Below, in pieces: positions 49,976 through 61,968 of a DNA stretch of 64,000 bases. A program made the position numbers and the translations under genes. Within the stretch, counting starts at the first letter, position 1. Every line of letters begins with the position of its first letter. Under the pieces are notes generated by a model, which did no database searches, was not told where the DNA came from, and saw only the letters and a list, made by a program, of their open reading frames with translations. Source of the DNA: Pterois miles (taxonomy: Eukaryota; Chordata; Actinopteri; Perciformes; Scorpaenidae); NCBI GenBank assembly GCA_947000775.1, contig CAMQGK010000637.1:15193501-15257500 (forward strand), written 5' to 3'.

Positions 49976-51709
49976 AATAATAATAAAGTATTAATGCATA
50001 CTAATATATAGTTTGTTGATATTATTGTAAATAATAATATATGGTATTTATAATGTATTAATAATTTTATAATTATGCTAAATAATCATCTCTATCTTAT
50101 TAATATTACTATAAATAATAATAAATACTAATTAGTGATTGCCGTTGTTGCTATGTTGGGTATGTTGTATTTCCTGTCTTGAAATTGTAAATCATTTCTG
50201 AGTTTGTCAACGTTATTTTTGTTTTGCAAACTGGTTTAACTTTTGACAGAAATACGTCATTTTAAAGAACATCACAAGCAGAACACCGGTGGCGACTGAC
50301 CTGGATATATTCAGGCAAGAAAAAGAACAAATAAAGCTCAGTTGAACGTCACAAAATAAGCCATCACAAACTGGCCTGATATGAAGAGATCCACGTGGAA
50401 ATCGCCTGCAACAAATGAAACTTCTAAAACAGCTCAAACAGCAGCAGCCATATTACATTCAGATAACATTTGTTCTGTGTAAGCCGAGTTATTTCCCAGC
50501 AGCCAGCACAATCAGGAAAACACATTGCAGAAACAGGCTGCTCTTTAGGAAATTTGAAACGAAGGACATGGAGCATAAAGTCCCATTTTGTAGAATGCTA
50601 TTACACATAAATCCCCTGGCATCCTCTTTGTGCTCCGCGGCTCCCCCCTTTTCTCTCCAGCCATTTCCTCTCATTACAGGCCATGGGCACAGCGAGCACC
50701 CACAGCTGGACATCAGTCCTCAAATTAAAACCACTCACCACCTTCAGTCCCAGCCATATGCACCAAATGAGAAATTATAATTTACGCTACACTTAAAATG
50801 AAACATTGCATGAAAGACCAAGTGCGTGACATCTTCAGTATCTTTACATTTTCAATAATAACAATCATGCTGTGAATGCATTTCAGAGAAGCAAGAACAA
50901 GGTTCACTGCATGCCTGAAGCCAGTCAGTTAAATCAACATGCTTTTGCTAATGCACAAGAGATAGTGGAGTGTTTGTCTGTCATATGAAGGCCAATACTG
51001 TATGTCACTGCCGGCTAGAAATTAATCACTTGTCCTTCATCTCCTTTGCTACAACTCAATGAACAATGAAATAAACCATTTGTTTAGTCAGTAGTCGATG
51101 ATGAGGTTTATTCCTACACTTGCATCAAGAAATGTCTTTTAACTTATGGCCTCACCTTAAAGGTATAGTTTGACATTTTGGGAAATTGTCAAAAAAAGAT
51201 CAAGACCAAAGTAGTGTCAATCCTCTCATCTAGCTCTTGTCAAGGAAGCACAGAAGTGTGTTCCCCAAATGTCAAAGTATTCCTTCTATTAGTGAGCTTT
51301 AGAGATGCAGCAAAGCAGATATTTTTTAACCTTTGCTAAGATAACCAGCTGATGGTATTATCTGCGTATTTACAAGTTAAAGAAGATTAATCATACGCAC
51401 ATCATAGGTGTGAGGCCATCAGAACAACGTCTTTTTTATTGACTACGTTTTGATCCTGCAAGGATGTTGACCCATCCAGGTCAAAAATTGAGTTGACTTG
51501 AAAGTTTCATGCAGTAAGCTATGAATATTTCCAAAAGTGAAGAACTCTATTGTTGAATTCTTAGTGTATTTATTAGTGTTGGGAAGCAATTAACATCAGT
51601 CAGGTAGGGCCCTAATTGTACAGTATCCATTTTGTCATTTCAGCTGTAATACTAACATACTAGTAATGCTAAGTATGACATAAAATTGAGTATGTAGTGC
51701 GTTCCAATC
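49976..51709. other. Intergenic, no gene recognised
   Basis: AT-rich until about 50120. The 121-codon plus frame at 50415-50780 and its minus shadow carry no recognisable domain. Confidence 0.5.
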
Positions 51710-52247
51710 ATAGACTGTAGGTAAAGAGGTGGGCATAGTCACCGTGACGTCACCCATTGGTTTGTGGACTGTTGTTTTGAAACGTTGAGTTTGGCATTTT
51801 GGCCATCTCCATCTTGGTTTTCTTTGCAACCAGAAGTCACATGAGAGAGAAGACATTTCTAGGTGACCAAAATGTGACAATTAACTTTCATGAACTAAAA
51901 AAAAACACCACACTGTGAAAGCGTTCCCACACAAAGACAACGCTGTGGTGGCGACCTGTCAATCACAAGGTAGCCACGCCCTAAAGTATACGCTGCTTTA
52001 TGTTCTATTTGACTCTAAATGGGACCATAATTTACTAAATGAACATCAAGCTGTATTGAAAAATACTTGAAACTAGTGACTGAGACCATAAACTCACGTT
52101 TATAGTGTTTACTGAGGTAATAAATCAAGTGAGGAGTAGGCTAATTTTCTCTACTTTTTGCAGCCAGAGGAGTCGCCCCCTGCTGGCTGATAGAAAGAAT
52201 GCAGGTTTAAGGCACTTCAGGATTGGCTTCACTTTCACTTTTCAGGA
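51710..52247 (+). repeat. Interspersed repeat X, long form, most complete copy
   Basis: Begins ATAGACTGTAGGTAAAGAGG, then 'gtgacgtcacccattggtttgtgg', 'gcaaccagaagtcacatgag', 'gggaccataatttactaaatgaac', 'gtcgccccctgctggctg' and ends 'ggcttcactttcacttttcagg'. At about 540 bp it is the reference copy here. Confidence 0.85.
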
Positions 52248-53643
52248 GTTTGCCGCCTGATTCCATACTGCATCGTAAGGGGATTTTTGGGGAGGAATGC
52301 CCAGATGTATGCTAGCTTGGCAAAAATTTGTATGTATGATACGTGAGCGTATTAGACATACTCAACTGCCACGCAATGCATTGCATCTCTTCAGACTTGC
52401 TGCGTATTTTGAGATTTTGAGCCACGCAAAAAGCGTTTTAATATTTTTTTCAGGCAAGAAAGTTATCATTTAGATTCCCAATACCCAAGACCAGCCATCA
52501 GTCATGTGATATAGTCTGAATATACTTCAGAGTAAACAGTCATTTTGTAGGCAGTATGCAGTATTGCTAGAGGATGCAGGAGACAGCACCATCGTGATTT
52601 CATACACAGTTTGTATGTGTGTGTGACGCTTTATTTACGTCTATCTCTTCTGAACACACGTGGCCTTTTTCTGACTGACAACCTGTCAGCAGACCAATTC
52701 ATTTTCTGACAGATGACAGTGACATCTCAGATCCTCTCCAAGCGCTCACACGTCCTCGCGGGCCATAGAAGAACACCTTCAGCAGAAGTGCTGAGAGTAA
52801 TGTCAGGTTTATCAGACAGGAGGTATTCATATCTGAGCCAGGGGATCTTCCTGAGTCGTCTCGTTGCTCAGTAGACAAATCTTTTTCCTTTTTTATTTTT
52901 TTTTTGAGGTTTTCTATTTAAAGTGAGAAAAGAGTATAAGACTGACTCAAAAATACAGTGTCTGACATTTACTATGACATTCAATGGGCATATCTTATTC
53001 ATACTTTTTTTCTGCTGCGCTCTGACGTCATAGCTGGAAAATGTGGTTTATTGTTGTGTGTGTGTGTGTGTGTGTGTGTGTCACATTGCAAAGAGGAAAT
53101 ACAGTAGACCCATTGACCTAAATGATTGATAACCATAAAATCAGCCACTCTTTCAAAACAAGAGACAGTGAATGGCTGCTACTCAGCAATCAACAACTTT
53201 GTGTGTTCCTGCGTGATAATTACAACCCAGAGAGAAATCTCACCAAAAATAGTTTCTCGACTCCTTGTAGAAATTTGATTTGATAGTAGCTGAGGTTCAC
53301 ATTTTATAGAGGTAGTGCTATGTAAAGTCACAGATAAAGTAGACTGCATGTAACATGTAGTAAATGGATAGATGATGGATGTTTGATTTTTTGACTCCGA
53401 GGTCCTGCTTTCATTGATCATGTGGCACAGTGGTCAATAAACACTCAGAGGACAAATATGCTTTTAGACAAAACATGTTCCCCTCAAGCAACAAAAAAAT
53501 GGAGAAGAGAATAAATCATTTCCTGAGGGCAGATTACTGCACGCTACAGTAATACAACATGCATAAAGGTATACCACACTATGCTCTCATTTACTTAAAA
53601 TGTGCTGCTAAATTAGTGATCACGTTAATCCTTTGATTGTGGC
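52248..53643. other. Intergenic, no gene; (TG)n at 53055-53081
   Basis: A (TG)13 run at 53055-53081 and an A/T homopolymer stretch near 52890. No exon supported. Confidence 0.5.
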
Positions 53644-53724
53644 TTAAAGGGCTGGTGTGTAGGACTTGGCAGCATCTAGTGGTGTGGTTGCAGACTGCAA
53701 CAGCCTGAGTACCTCTCCACTCTT

Positions 53725-54018
53725 GGGGCGGCAGTAGCGCAGTCCGTAAGGACTTGGGTTAGGATGCGGAGGTCACCGGTTCAAGACCCCCATGGACCAA
53801 GACCAACTGGTTGCTGGAGAGGTGCCAGTTTACCTCTTGGGCACTGCCGAGGTGCCCCTGAGCAAGGCACCAAACCCCCAACTGCTCTGGGCGCTTGTCA
53901 GGAGTCTGTTTGTCTCCATTGACATGTATATGTACTGTGTGAACAACAGAGTGTAAAACTGAATTTCCCCACTGTGGGACTAAAGGACTAAAGGAATATC
54001 TTTCTTTCTTTCTTTCTC
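53725..54018 (+). mobile_element. SINE family B with (TTTC)n tail
   Basis: Head GGGGCGGCAGTAGCGCAGTC, B-box-like 'ggttcaagacc', the shared body and 'ccccactgtgggactaaagg', then (TTTC)n. 'Gactaaag' is duplicated before the tail. Confidence 0.9.
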
Positions 54019-54551
54019 ACTCCTCCCTTTCCAAGACTCCAGTAATGTGATCCACCAGTGCAAAACTGTGGCTGCATGACAGGTAGGGCGTGTGTGAGTG
54101 AGATGCACAATGAATGTTTTGATGTCAGAATCTATTTCACGGAGGAACAGGGTTAGGGGGTTAAGGTGGAGGTGGTGTTCATTCAGACCGGTAATCTGTA
54201 GGTTTACAGAATGGACAGATATCTGACAGGGACATAAAGAAAAGTAGGCGATGCTTCGGAGACAAACACAGCAGCATGCTCATCTGCCGGTAATCAAAAG
54301 AGAATACAAGAAGGTAAGGCTGCACCAAATAGTTTGAAACTTCATTCATAAAAATAACATTCTTACTAATATTAAACTTATGGAAACGTTAGCCTACCTT
54401 CCACCTTCTCTTCCCTTCGCTCTCTCAAACACACACAGAGCGAGCGGCGCAGTGCTCCATCCGACTCTGTGACTGCCTCAGTCCAAGACTCCAAAAGTCA
54501 ACATCTATTGAAAAGAGAGATTGTATTATTTAAAAAGCTCACTGTTTTAAT

Positions 54552-54778
54552 CCATCCATCCATCTGTAACTGCTTATCCCATTAGGGGTCACGGGCGGCA
54601 GGGGGGCTGGGGCCAATCCCAGTTGGCACTGGGCGAAGTCAGGGTACACCATCGCAGGGCACATAGAGACCGACAACCATTCACGCTCACATTCACACCC
54701 ACGGGCAATATAGAGTCAACAGTTATGCTGCATGTCTTTGGACTGTGGGAGGAAGTCGGAGAACCCGGAGAAAACCGG
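54552..54778 (-). mobile_element. SINE family A, reverse, 5'-truncated
   Basis: (ATCC)n, 'cttatcccattaggggtc', 'aaccattcacgctcacattcac' and 'ctttggactgtgggaggaag' to 'ggagaaaacc'. The tRNA-like head is missing. Confidence 0.88.
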
Positions 54779-55081
54779 TACCACGGTTTTACATTCTGCA
54801 GATCCACATTACTGCAGTTTCACAAGTGTGTTGGAGAACTACGGTGGCCTTCAGGTAAACATCTCGTCTCTCTGGGTTACTGTAGAAACATGGCGGAGCG
54901 ACATGGCGGAGTCCGTGAAGAGGACCCGCTCCCTATGTAGATATGAAGGGCTCATTCTAAGCCAACGAAAACACAGCAATTCTTAGTTTCACGTGATTAT
55001 ACACTAATTAAAATGCAGATAGCATAGCATATCCCATTTCTGCTAAGAGACCCTGCTAAATGCCACACACTGTTCCTTTAA

Positions 55082-55749
55082 GTAGGAGGGAGACCGATCT
55101 TCAGCCACAAAAATCTTCAACATATGAAAGAAAGTTTTATGAATCATCAAAAGAAAACTGTCTTTGCAACTGGTTTCCTCACACAAACCTTCTAAACAGA
55201 CTCATGACATAAATCAGATCTGTCCTTTATTTTTACAGGCGGAATTGAAAAGCGTGCTGCAGATGTAATACTGTGTGTTGCTGATGGTTAATGTGAATTT
55301 GGCTGACAGGAAGCCAATTGTTGGATGAGAGAAGAGTGCCTGTAAGGCAGGTCAGCAGCATGCTGGACTCAGAGCTCACTGGGTAAAATGGCCAGAGGCA
55401 AACATTGACTACCTTTGTGAATCAATCACACACACAACAATGAGGCACAGGCAAACTGTGTTAGGATGTATAAATAGAACACTAAAGCAGATAAATGTAC
55501 GGTGCATATATGGCAGTAGTGTATGGAAACGGGTTGAAAAATGGTTTCAGCATCTGATCAACATTAATCATCTACAGGAAAATTAATGATAAATAAAATA
55601 TGATAGTGAGATCAATAAACATATGAATACTGAGGCTTATGCCTGAGCGATATTTGATTTGTGTAAGATATCTTTTATTGATCCCTGTTGGGAAAATCTT
55701 TTTTCACCATAGTCTTCAGTGAGGGTCGGACATGTTGTCAGCAGCAGAA
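55082..55749. other. Intergenic; retroelement tail near 55668
   Basis: 'agatatcttttattgatccctgttggg' at about 55668-55694 is a typical reversed retroelement 3' end. Nothing else recognised. Confidence 0.45.
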
Positions 55750-57680
55750 CAGCGCCCCTGCTGGTACTTTTACAATTTTACATTTTGTGCCTTTTATATC
55801 ACAAATTTACATTTAATGAGTTAAAAATTAAAACTGTCCATATCGGAGATAGAAAAAAATCTACTAAGAAAAATTCCAAATATTTTCCTAATTAATTCCA
55901 GTTGAATATATAAATTAAATGTCCTTAATTAGTTTCTGAAATTCCTCTAAATTTATATGTAAAATTTGTATTGTTGAGATCAGAAATAAAGTTGTTTACA
56001 AGATACTTTGTTATAAGGAGTCAGTGTAATTTGATTTCACAAAATACATATTAGATTTACACATAATACTAATTTTTAAAATATCAACATTTTTTCTTGG
56101 TAAATTTGATTTGTCTGCTATCAAGAATTAGCATCTTAGATATTTTTTTCTTTTTGTAATAGGATTTCTGGCATAAAATTGATTAAAAGTGATTTTTTTT
56201 AACCTGAAAATAACAATTAAAGGCTAAAACAGCATCTAGAGAGCAACAAGTTAAGGAAAAGTCTCTATAAACTTCTGATACCATTTCAGCTTTTTCACTA
56301 GTCGGCCTGAATTTAATATAGGTTTTATTATTATGGCAGCAGCTTTACACTTTTAAATTGCTGTGTTTTATATCACATATTTGTTTGTAATGAGTTAAAC
56401 TGATAGCTGTTCATATCAGAGATTTTCAACTCAGAAGAATTTAAACTGTTTTTTTTTTTTTTTTTTTAATTCCAGTTGGATGTGTAATTATAACTATTTA
56501 AAATGTCTTAACTAATATCTAAAAAAAATGTATATAAAACTGGTATTGTTGAGATCTTAACTATAATTGTTTACATTATGAAATTTTACTTTTTATGAGT
56601 GGTTTGATTTCATAAAATCCACATTAAATTGAAATATAATGGAAATAATATTATTATTTAGATATCAACAATTTATTTCTAGATAAATATGATTATCTGC
56701 TATCAAGAATTAATCTTAACTAGTTTAAGTAGATATAGTTTTTCACTATTTGTAAAAAACTTTCCAGTATAAAACTGATATTTAAACAAAGGACCAGGGC
56801 AGCAGTTTTACAATTTTAAATAGTTGTCTTTTATATCATATATTTACTATGTAATGACATAAAAAAAATTACATGTTCATATCAGAGATTAAAAAAAAAA
56901 TAACTAAGAATTATAAATGTTTTCCTAATTAATTCCAGTTGGATTTATAATTAATAATATTTAAAATGTCCTTCATTAATAACTAAAATTCTTCTAAATT
57001 CTTTATATAAGATTTGATTTGTATTGTTAAGATCAGAACTGTAATTGTTTACATTATAAAATTCTACACTTTTATAAATGAGTTAATGACTTTCATTTCA
57101 CAAAATCCATATTAAATTTACAAATACAATACGTTTTTTAATACGATCAACAATTTATTTTTACATAAATATGTTTTGTCTGCCATCAAGAAATTGCATC
57201 TTAACTAGTTTAGGTAGAAATATGTGTTAAATGTTAACACTGTTCACCATGGAATACTTCCAGAGCACAAAAAAATAAATAAATAAATGTTTTCCTAATT
57301 AATTCCAGCTGGATACTTAATTCTTATTATTGAAAATGTCCTTAATTAATATCTCAAATTCTTTAAATAAAAAATGAATATTGTTGAGATCAGAACTGTA
57401 ATTACTGATTTTTTTATTTCTTAAATACAAATAATACAAAGATTAATATGAAAATTTATTTACAGATAAATACGATTTGCCTGCTATCAAGAGTTAGCAA
57501 CTTAACTACTTTTTGTAATATAATTTTTTAATGAGTACTCGTACTGAAAATACAGATTAAAGGCTAAAACTGTTTCCCATTCATGTATACTTGTTGAGGG
57601 CACCAGATTGAAGAAACGTCTTTAATTTCTCATACCAGCTTTATTTAAGGGAGGCCTACATTTAATATTGTTTTTAAATA
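55750..57680. repeat. AT-rich tandem array, four diverged units of about 400-590 bp
   Basis: Marker blocks recur in the same order. 'cagcagntttacanttttaaat' is at 56336 and 56801, with a diverged form at about 55755. 'cctaattaattccagttgga' lies near 55890, 56465 (partly replaced by poly-T), 56925 and 57292. 'attgttgagatcagaa' lies near 55970, 56547, 57024 and 57383. 'ctgctatcaagaattag' lies near 56116, 56697, 57180 and 57481. Units 1 and 4 also share 'attaaaggctaaaac' and a longer end, so the full monomer is about 585 bp and units 2-3 are shorter. No ORF. Confidence 0.82.
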
Positions 57681-58826
57681 GTCTCCTTTTTAATCATTCA
57701 GTCCAACCAAAAGCATTTGTGCAGCGGTGAGAAGACGAAGGCAAAGAAGAGATGCTGTGTGGTTGACTGACTCCCGTCATTGGTTGAAGCCTGATCCATC
57801 ACTGCCCCTCACTGTCGCCTTGTTGTCTTTCTGGCTTGTTAGGAGAATGGATAGGAAATCCTCCTGCACTTGTCAGTAAATATATCAGAGTTTATTGCAA
57901 TCTACCTCGACTTTGGACTCATCTGTTTCCCAACTCTTTGCTGCATGCTTCACACTCCAGTAGCACTCTGAATCCCAGTGACAAGTCCACAGTAAACAGC
58001 AGCACTGAGCAGCATATAAACTGCTCATCACCTACGTCTGTAATAGACGTTTTTCATTTTAAAAAGATCCTGAACACTAGCCATTCATTCAATCATTGTT
58101 TAAGACAGTGCATCTCTACAGAACACAAAGAGCAATAAATGAAAATCAACGTGTTCATTAGGCCATCAAGCTAATTTTCTGTTTGAATAACCCTCATAAT
58201 GGGCGAGCGACTGCTTAACCTTGTTCTGTGTGAAGAATACATGACCAGACTGCAGGAGCAAGACGAACAGGGAACGAATCAACACCACAGCCATGTGAAT
58301 GACACTTAGAAAGGTAAAAAGTGTGTAGACTGACCACTTTCTAATTTTCCGCCATCATTGGGAATCATTCCAGCTACATACTGCCAGGAGGGCTGTGTCT
58401 CAGAGGCCAATAATTGGAAAATCACAGCCACTTCTCTCCAAATGATCCCCAATACACCAAGGTAATTTTGCTGTGTCTCAACACCAGCTACTCTGAAACA
58501 GACACCTGTTATAACATCTATAATAACAGAAGAGGAAATCACTCATTGCAACCGAGTAAAGAACAGCCTCCTTGGCAAAGAAGCCTGTATCGTAGTGCAG
58601 GGTGAGGATTGACCTTTTAGACAAAGCAGCTCTTTCAGTGAATGTAACAAAACTGCTGTGATGGGAAAGTGATAATACCACTAGTCTGTAAACTGTATAT
58701 TAATCCACTGCACATATAGTAGTAATATGGTTTATAGTATACGTATAAATCCATCCATGGGTTATTATTTTGCCCATTCAATACTGTATATGCCAATTTT
58801 CTGCCACCTGTACAGTACAACTAGAA
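57681..58826. other. Intergenic, no gene recognised
   Basis: The 100-codon plus frame at 57836-58138 and frames near 58306-58680 have no recognisable domain and no splice context. Confidence 0.5.
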
Positions 58827-59272
58827 CAGTGGTTCCCAAACTTATCACGTCAACGACCCCTAAACAAACAGACAAAATTAGACCACAGACCCCTGTTTGA
58901 TAAGATTTTGTCGCTGTTTTTTTTTTTTTTTTTTTTTGCCTTTAGATGTTTTATTACAGGAAGTTTACTGTGAAACTCTAAATAATCATAAGATAAGATT
59001 GAACATTTTTAATATCGAAGGAAACTCTTGCCAGAGATTGCTCAAAACTTATAATAAATATAAAGTGGATAAGACATATTAAGGCCAGTGCCTAATAGAA
59101 TAAAGATAAAAGTATGATAAATTTAGTAAAATAAGAAAACAAACAAAACAAAAAAAATTAAAATGTAATATTGTGCATGACATTCTGTCATTGTGTTACT
59201 TATGGATGGAATTATAATGAGACCCTTTCTGGGACCCCTGAGGGCCCCCATACCCCATTTTGAAAACCACTC
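58827..59272. mobile_element. hAT-like MITE
   Basis: Left end CAGTGGTTCCCAAACTTATC and right end reversed GAGTGGTTTTCAAAATGGGG, the CAGTGGTTCTCAAA pattern of hAT elements, with 'aacgacccct' and 'gggacccctgagggcccc' just inside. Contains a 21-base poly-T. No 8-bp target duplication is obvious. Confidence 0.65.
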
Positions 59273-59629
59273 AACCTGACAACTATCCCATATATTATAC
59301 AGTAAGAATTTGACCTGTATATGAACTGTATGTTTTTGGTCCAATGGTTGTTGTTATTGTTCATTTATACAATGCATAACTCTGTGACTATTCTGTATGT
59401 ATTTGTAACTATGGCGGTCTAAGTAACGTGCTAATGCAAATTTTATTAACGCTTGAGTGACGATACTGGTATTATATGAAACTGGTGCAAACCTTGTTGG
59501 TGCAAACCAAGCTTGTTGTGAAGGAGGATAAATAATGCTCCAAACTGACTAGCTGCTGACTAGCTGTAAAAGTTGAAAAATTAAGCAAGAAAGTCAGCAA
59601 AACTAACAGCCAACTCCAAAACCTGGAAT

Positions 59630-60045
59630 GACCATTTTCAAAGGGGTCCCTTGGCCTCTGACCTCCAGATATGTGACTGAAAATGGGTTCTCTGGGTACC
59701 CACAAGTCTCCCCTTTACAGACATGCCCACTTTATGATAATCACATGCAGTGATGACAGCTGCCTATTGGGCTTCAGTTTGCCATGCTATGATTTTTTTT
59801 TTATGCTAAATGCAGTACCTGTGTGGGTTTCTGGACAATATTTATCATTGTTTTGTGGTATTAATTGATATTGATGTCCAAGTAAATATATAAATACATT
59901 TGCATTTGTATATTTTCCCACTCCTATATTGATAAGAGTATTAAATATTTGATAAATCTCCCTTAAAGTAACATTTTGAACAGATAAAAAAAAATGTGTG
60001 AATAATTTGCAATTTAATATTTTTAATTGCTTGAAAGCCCTAATT
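59630..60045 (+). repeat. Repeat family Y, longest copy
   Basis: 'tttcaaaggggtcccttggcctctgacctcc', 'ggttctctgggtacccac', 'cttcagtttgccatgctatg', 'tatgctaaatgcagtacctg', 'tgataagagtattaaat' and 'ttaaagtaacattttgaacag'. The first blocks match 25553-25630 in reverse, the later ones match 39535-39890 in reverse. Confidence 0.8.
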
Positions 60046-60319
60046 GCTTGGCTGTATCTTTCTGTAGTAGTATGTCCAAGTTTCTGTCTAATCTGTCAAA
60101 TCTTGGGATTTGGGATATATAAAAATGAATTTAATCTAATGTACTTATTACATTTTATTATTTACTATTTACTATATTTTATTTTACGTCAAGCCCTATT
60201 TTATTGGCAGAATTTCATTTTGCATCTGATTATGGTGCTTAATCACTTTCAAACTGGTTTGTCTTCCTTTTTTGCCAGGACAGATAGGTTTGTTGCATTG
60301 TAAAAAAAAAAAAAAAACT

Positions 60320-60504
60320 ACTCGGATCTCAATATTACCACTCTCTTTGTTATCAATTGCGCATTTCTGCGCATTACTACCGCAGAATGACGCTGCAGGA
60401 TCTTTACCTTTGACGTTACTGCATGCGGTGGGAGTTGAACCAATCGTCTTGCTCGTTGTTGAGAGGTCCTCTAATTTCTAGGAGGTTCATATCCTCTCGT
60501 CAAC
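60320..60504 (+). promoter_or_regulatory. prpf40a: prpf40a promoter and 5'UTR
   Basis: A CCAAT box (GAACCAATCG) at 60440-60444 lies about 60 bases before the ATG. CpGs are frequent compared with the desert ('gcgcatttctgcgc', 'gatgacgc'-like text) and a CRE-like TTGACGTTA is at about 60411. No TATA box. The leader is short. Confidence 0.5.
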
Positions 60505-60507
60505 ATG
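60505..60507 (+). CDS. prpf40a: prpf40a coding exon 1 (start codon only)
   Basis: CAACATG is followed directly by GTGAGT, a consensus donor, so the first coding exon contributes only Met. Exon 2 begins in phase 0 with Ser-Ser-Ser-Asp, giving an N-terminus MSSSDANNGPSQAPP, which fits teleost PRPF40A-type starts. An alternative is that this ATG is UTR and translation starts at the Met that opens exon 3, but the exon 2 reading is open, Pro-rich and in phase, which favours this start. Confidence 0.75.
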
Positions 60508-61912
60508 GTGAGTACAATCATTCAAAAGAATGTTATTTACAGTAAGTTAAAGTCAATGACTGTGAAAAGCGTACGTATACTTACTTGATGTTTGGTTAAT
60601 GACCGGCTCTTTGTCATCACGGTGTTATAATAATGTCGCACACGCTTTAACATCACAGGTTAGCATGTCGTGTTAGCATTGAGCTACGATAGCGGCACAC
60701 TTATCGTCATGGTTCCGACTATGTCCTGGAGCTGATGCTTTATTTAAAATAAAAGATAGATACCACTAACGTGCAGTTACCTTTGGTTACATGTAACATT
60801 AATAGCCGCGTCTAATGATGTTTATTAACTCAATCTCAAGACCGATTAAAGGTGTGTTTAGCTAGCTGAATTGTTGGCTAACTAGCTAAACTCTCATGGA
60901 AGCTAAACCATTATTCTTCACCAGTGTTTAGACAGTCTGTGGTCATTCATTACTAGCAGCGTCTCACACGGTAGCAGTTACCCAGAAAGTTAGCATTACT
61001 CAAACGAAAGGGACAGATTATTAATAACACATGCTTGTTATCAATGAGAATTAACCTTAGATAAATGGACAAAGACAAATGAAAGTAACCTTCTGTTAGA
61101 GAGCCTGTGAACCTAAATTAGCAAAGTTAGCTTAAAATATGTAACATTTCTAGAGGACTTCTTTACAAATCACCGAGTTGGCTCTGCCAGACTCATACAT
61201 ACACGTTATAAGTAGTGTTAGCGTTAGGGGTGTTTTTAGACTTTGAAAACGAGTGTACTCTTTGTTTAAGTAAATGTGGAGCATGTCATTTTATCTCTGA
61301 TAGTCTGGGCGTAAGAAAGTATATTAACAATACATTTGAAAGCACAAAACTAATTTAGCGCTAACGTTACTCTGTCAACTTTTGAGAGCACACAGGAGCC
61401 CGAAGTAAAAGTTAGGGTTAATCATGTTTAGAAACTAGCAAGAATACGCGACAGTTGAAGAAAAAAAAAAATACCAAACCAATAAAACCCTGCCCAGTGT
61501 TGCCAACTCTTCTCCAATGAAGGTAACGTTAGCTAGCAGCACTAGCTAGCTGCTAACTAGCTGCAAAAGTCGGTAAATCTAGCGAGAAAGTTGTCAGCAC
61601 TGACAGCCTGTCAGTGCCTCCAAAGTCACTCCCAAAAGTATCATTATAAACATAAACATATCACAGTTAATAACGAGCATGGCGGTTGTTAGTACTCACA
61701 GCTAGCAGCTTGTGGAAGATACCGGTGAAGCGGCGCGTTGAGTGCACGCAGGCAGGTAGCCCGGATTGAAGGTGTTAATACAGACCCGCGACAGCCTCAG
61801 ATACCAGATTTATGTGTATTGATTATTAGAATTATAAATATAATTTAAAATGTATTTGAATGGGATTACAAAGTCTTTAATGCTGCAGTGGGTACAAATG
61901 GAGCATGTCTAA

Positions 61913-61968
<56 letters not shown>

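Larger units (their letters stand above)
53644..55081 (+). mobile_element. TIR DNA element carrying two nested SINEs
   Basis: Left end TTAAAGGGCTGGTGTGTAGG and right end, reversed, TTAAAGGAACAGTGTGTGGC: matched termini. Element-specific text continues between and after the inserts ('ggcagcatctagtggtgtgg', 'aaacatggcggagcgacatgg', 'gtgattatacactaa'). Nonautonomous; no transposase seen. A 3' fragment of the family is at 41240. Confidence 0.75.
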
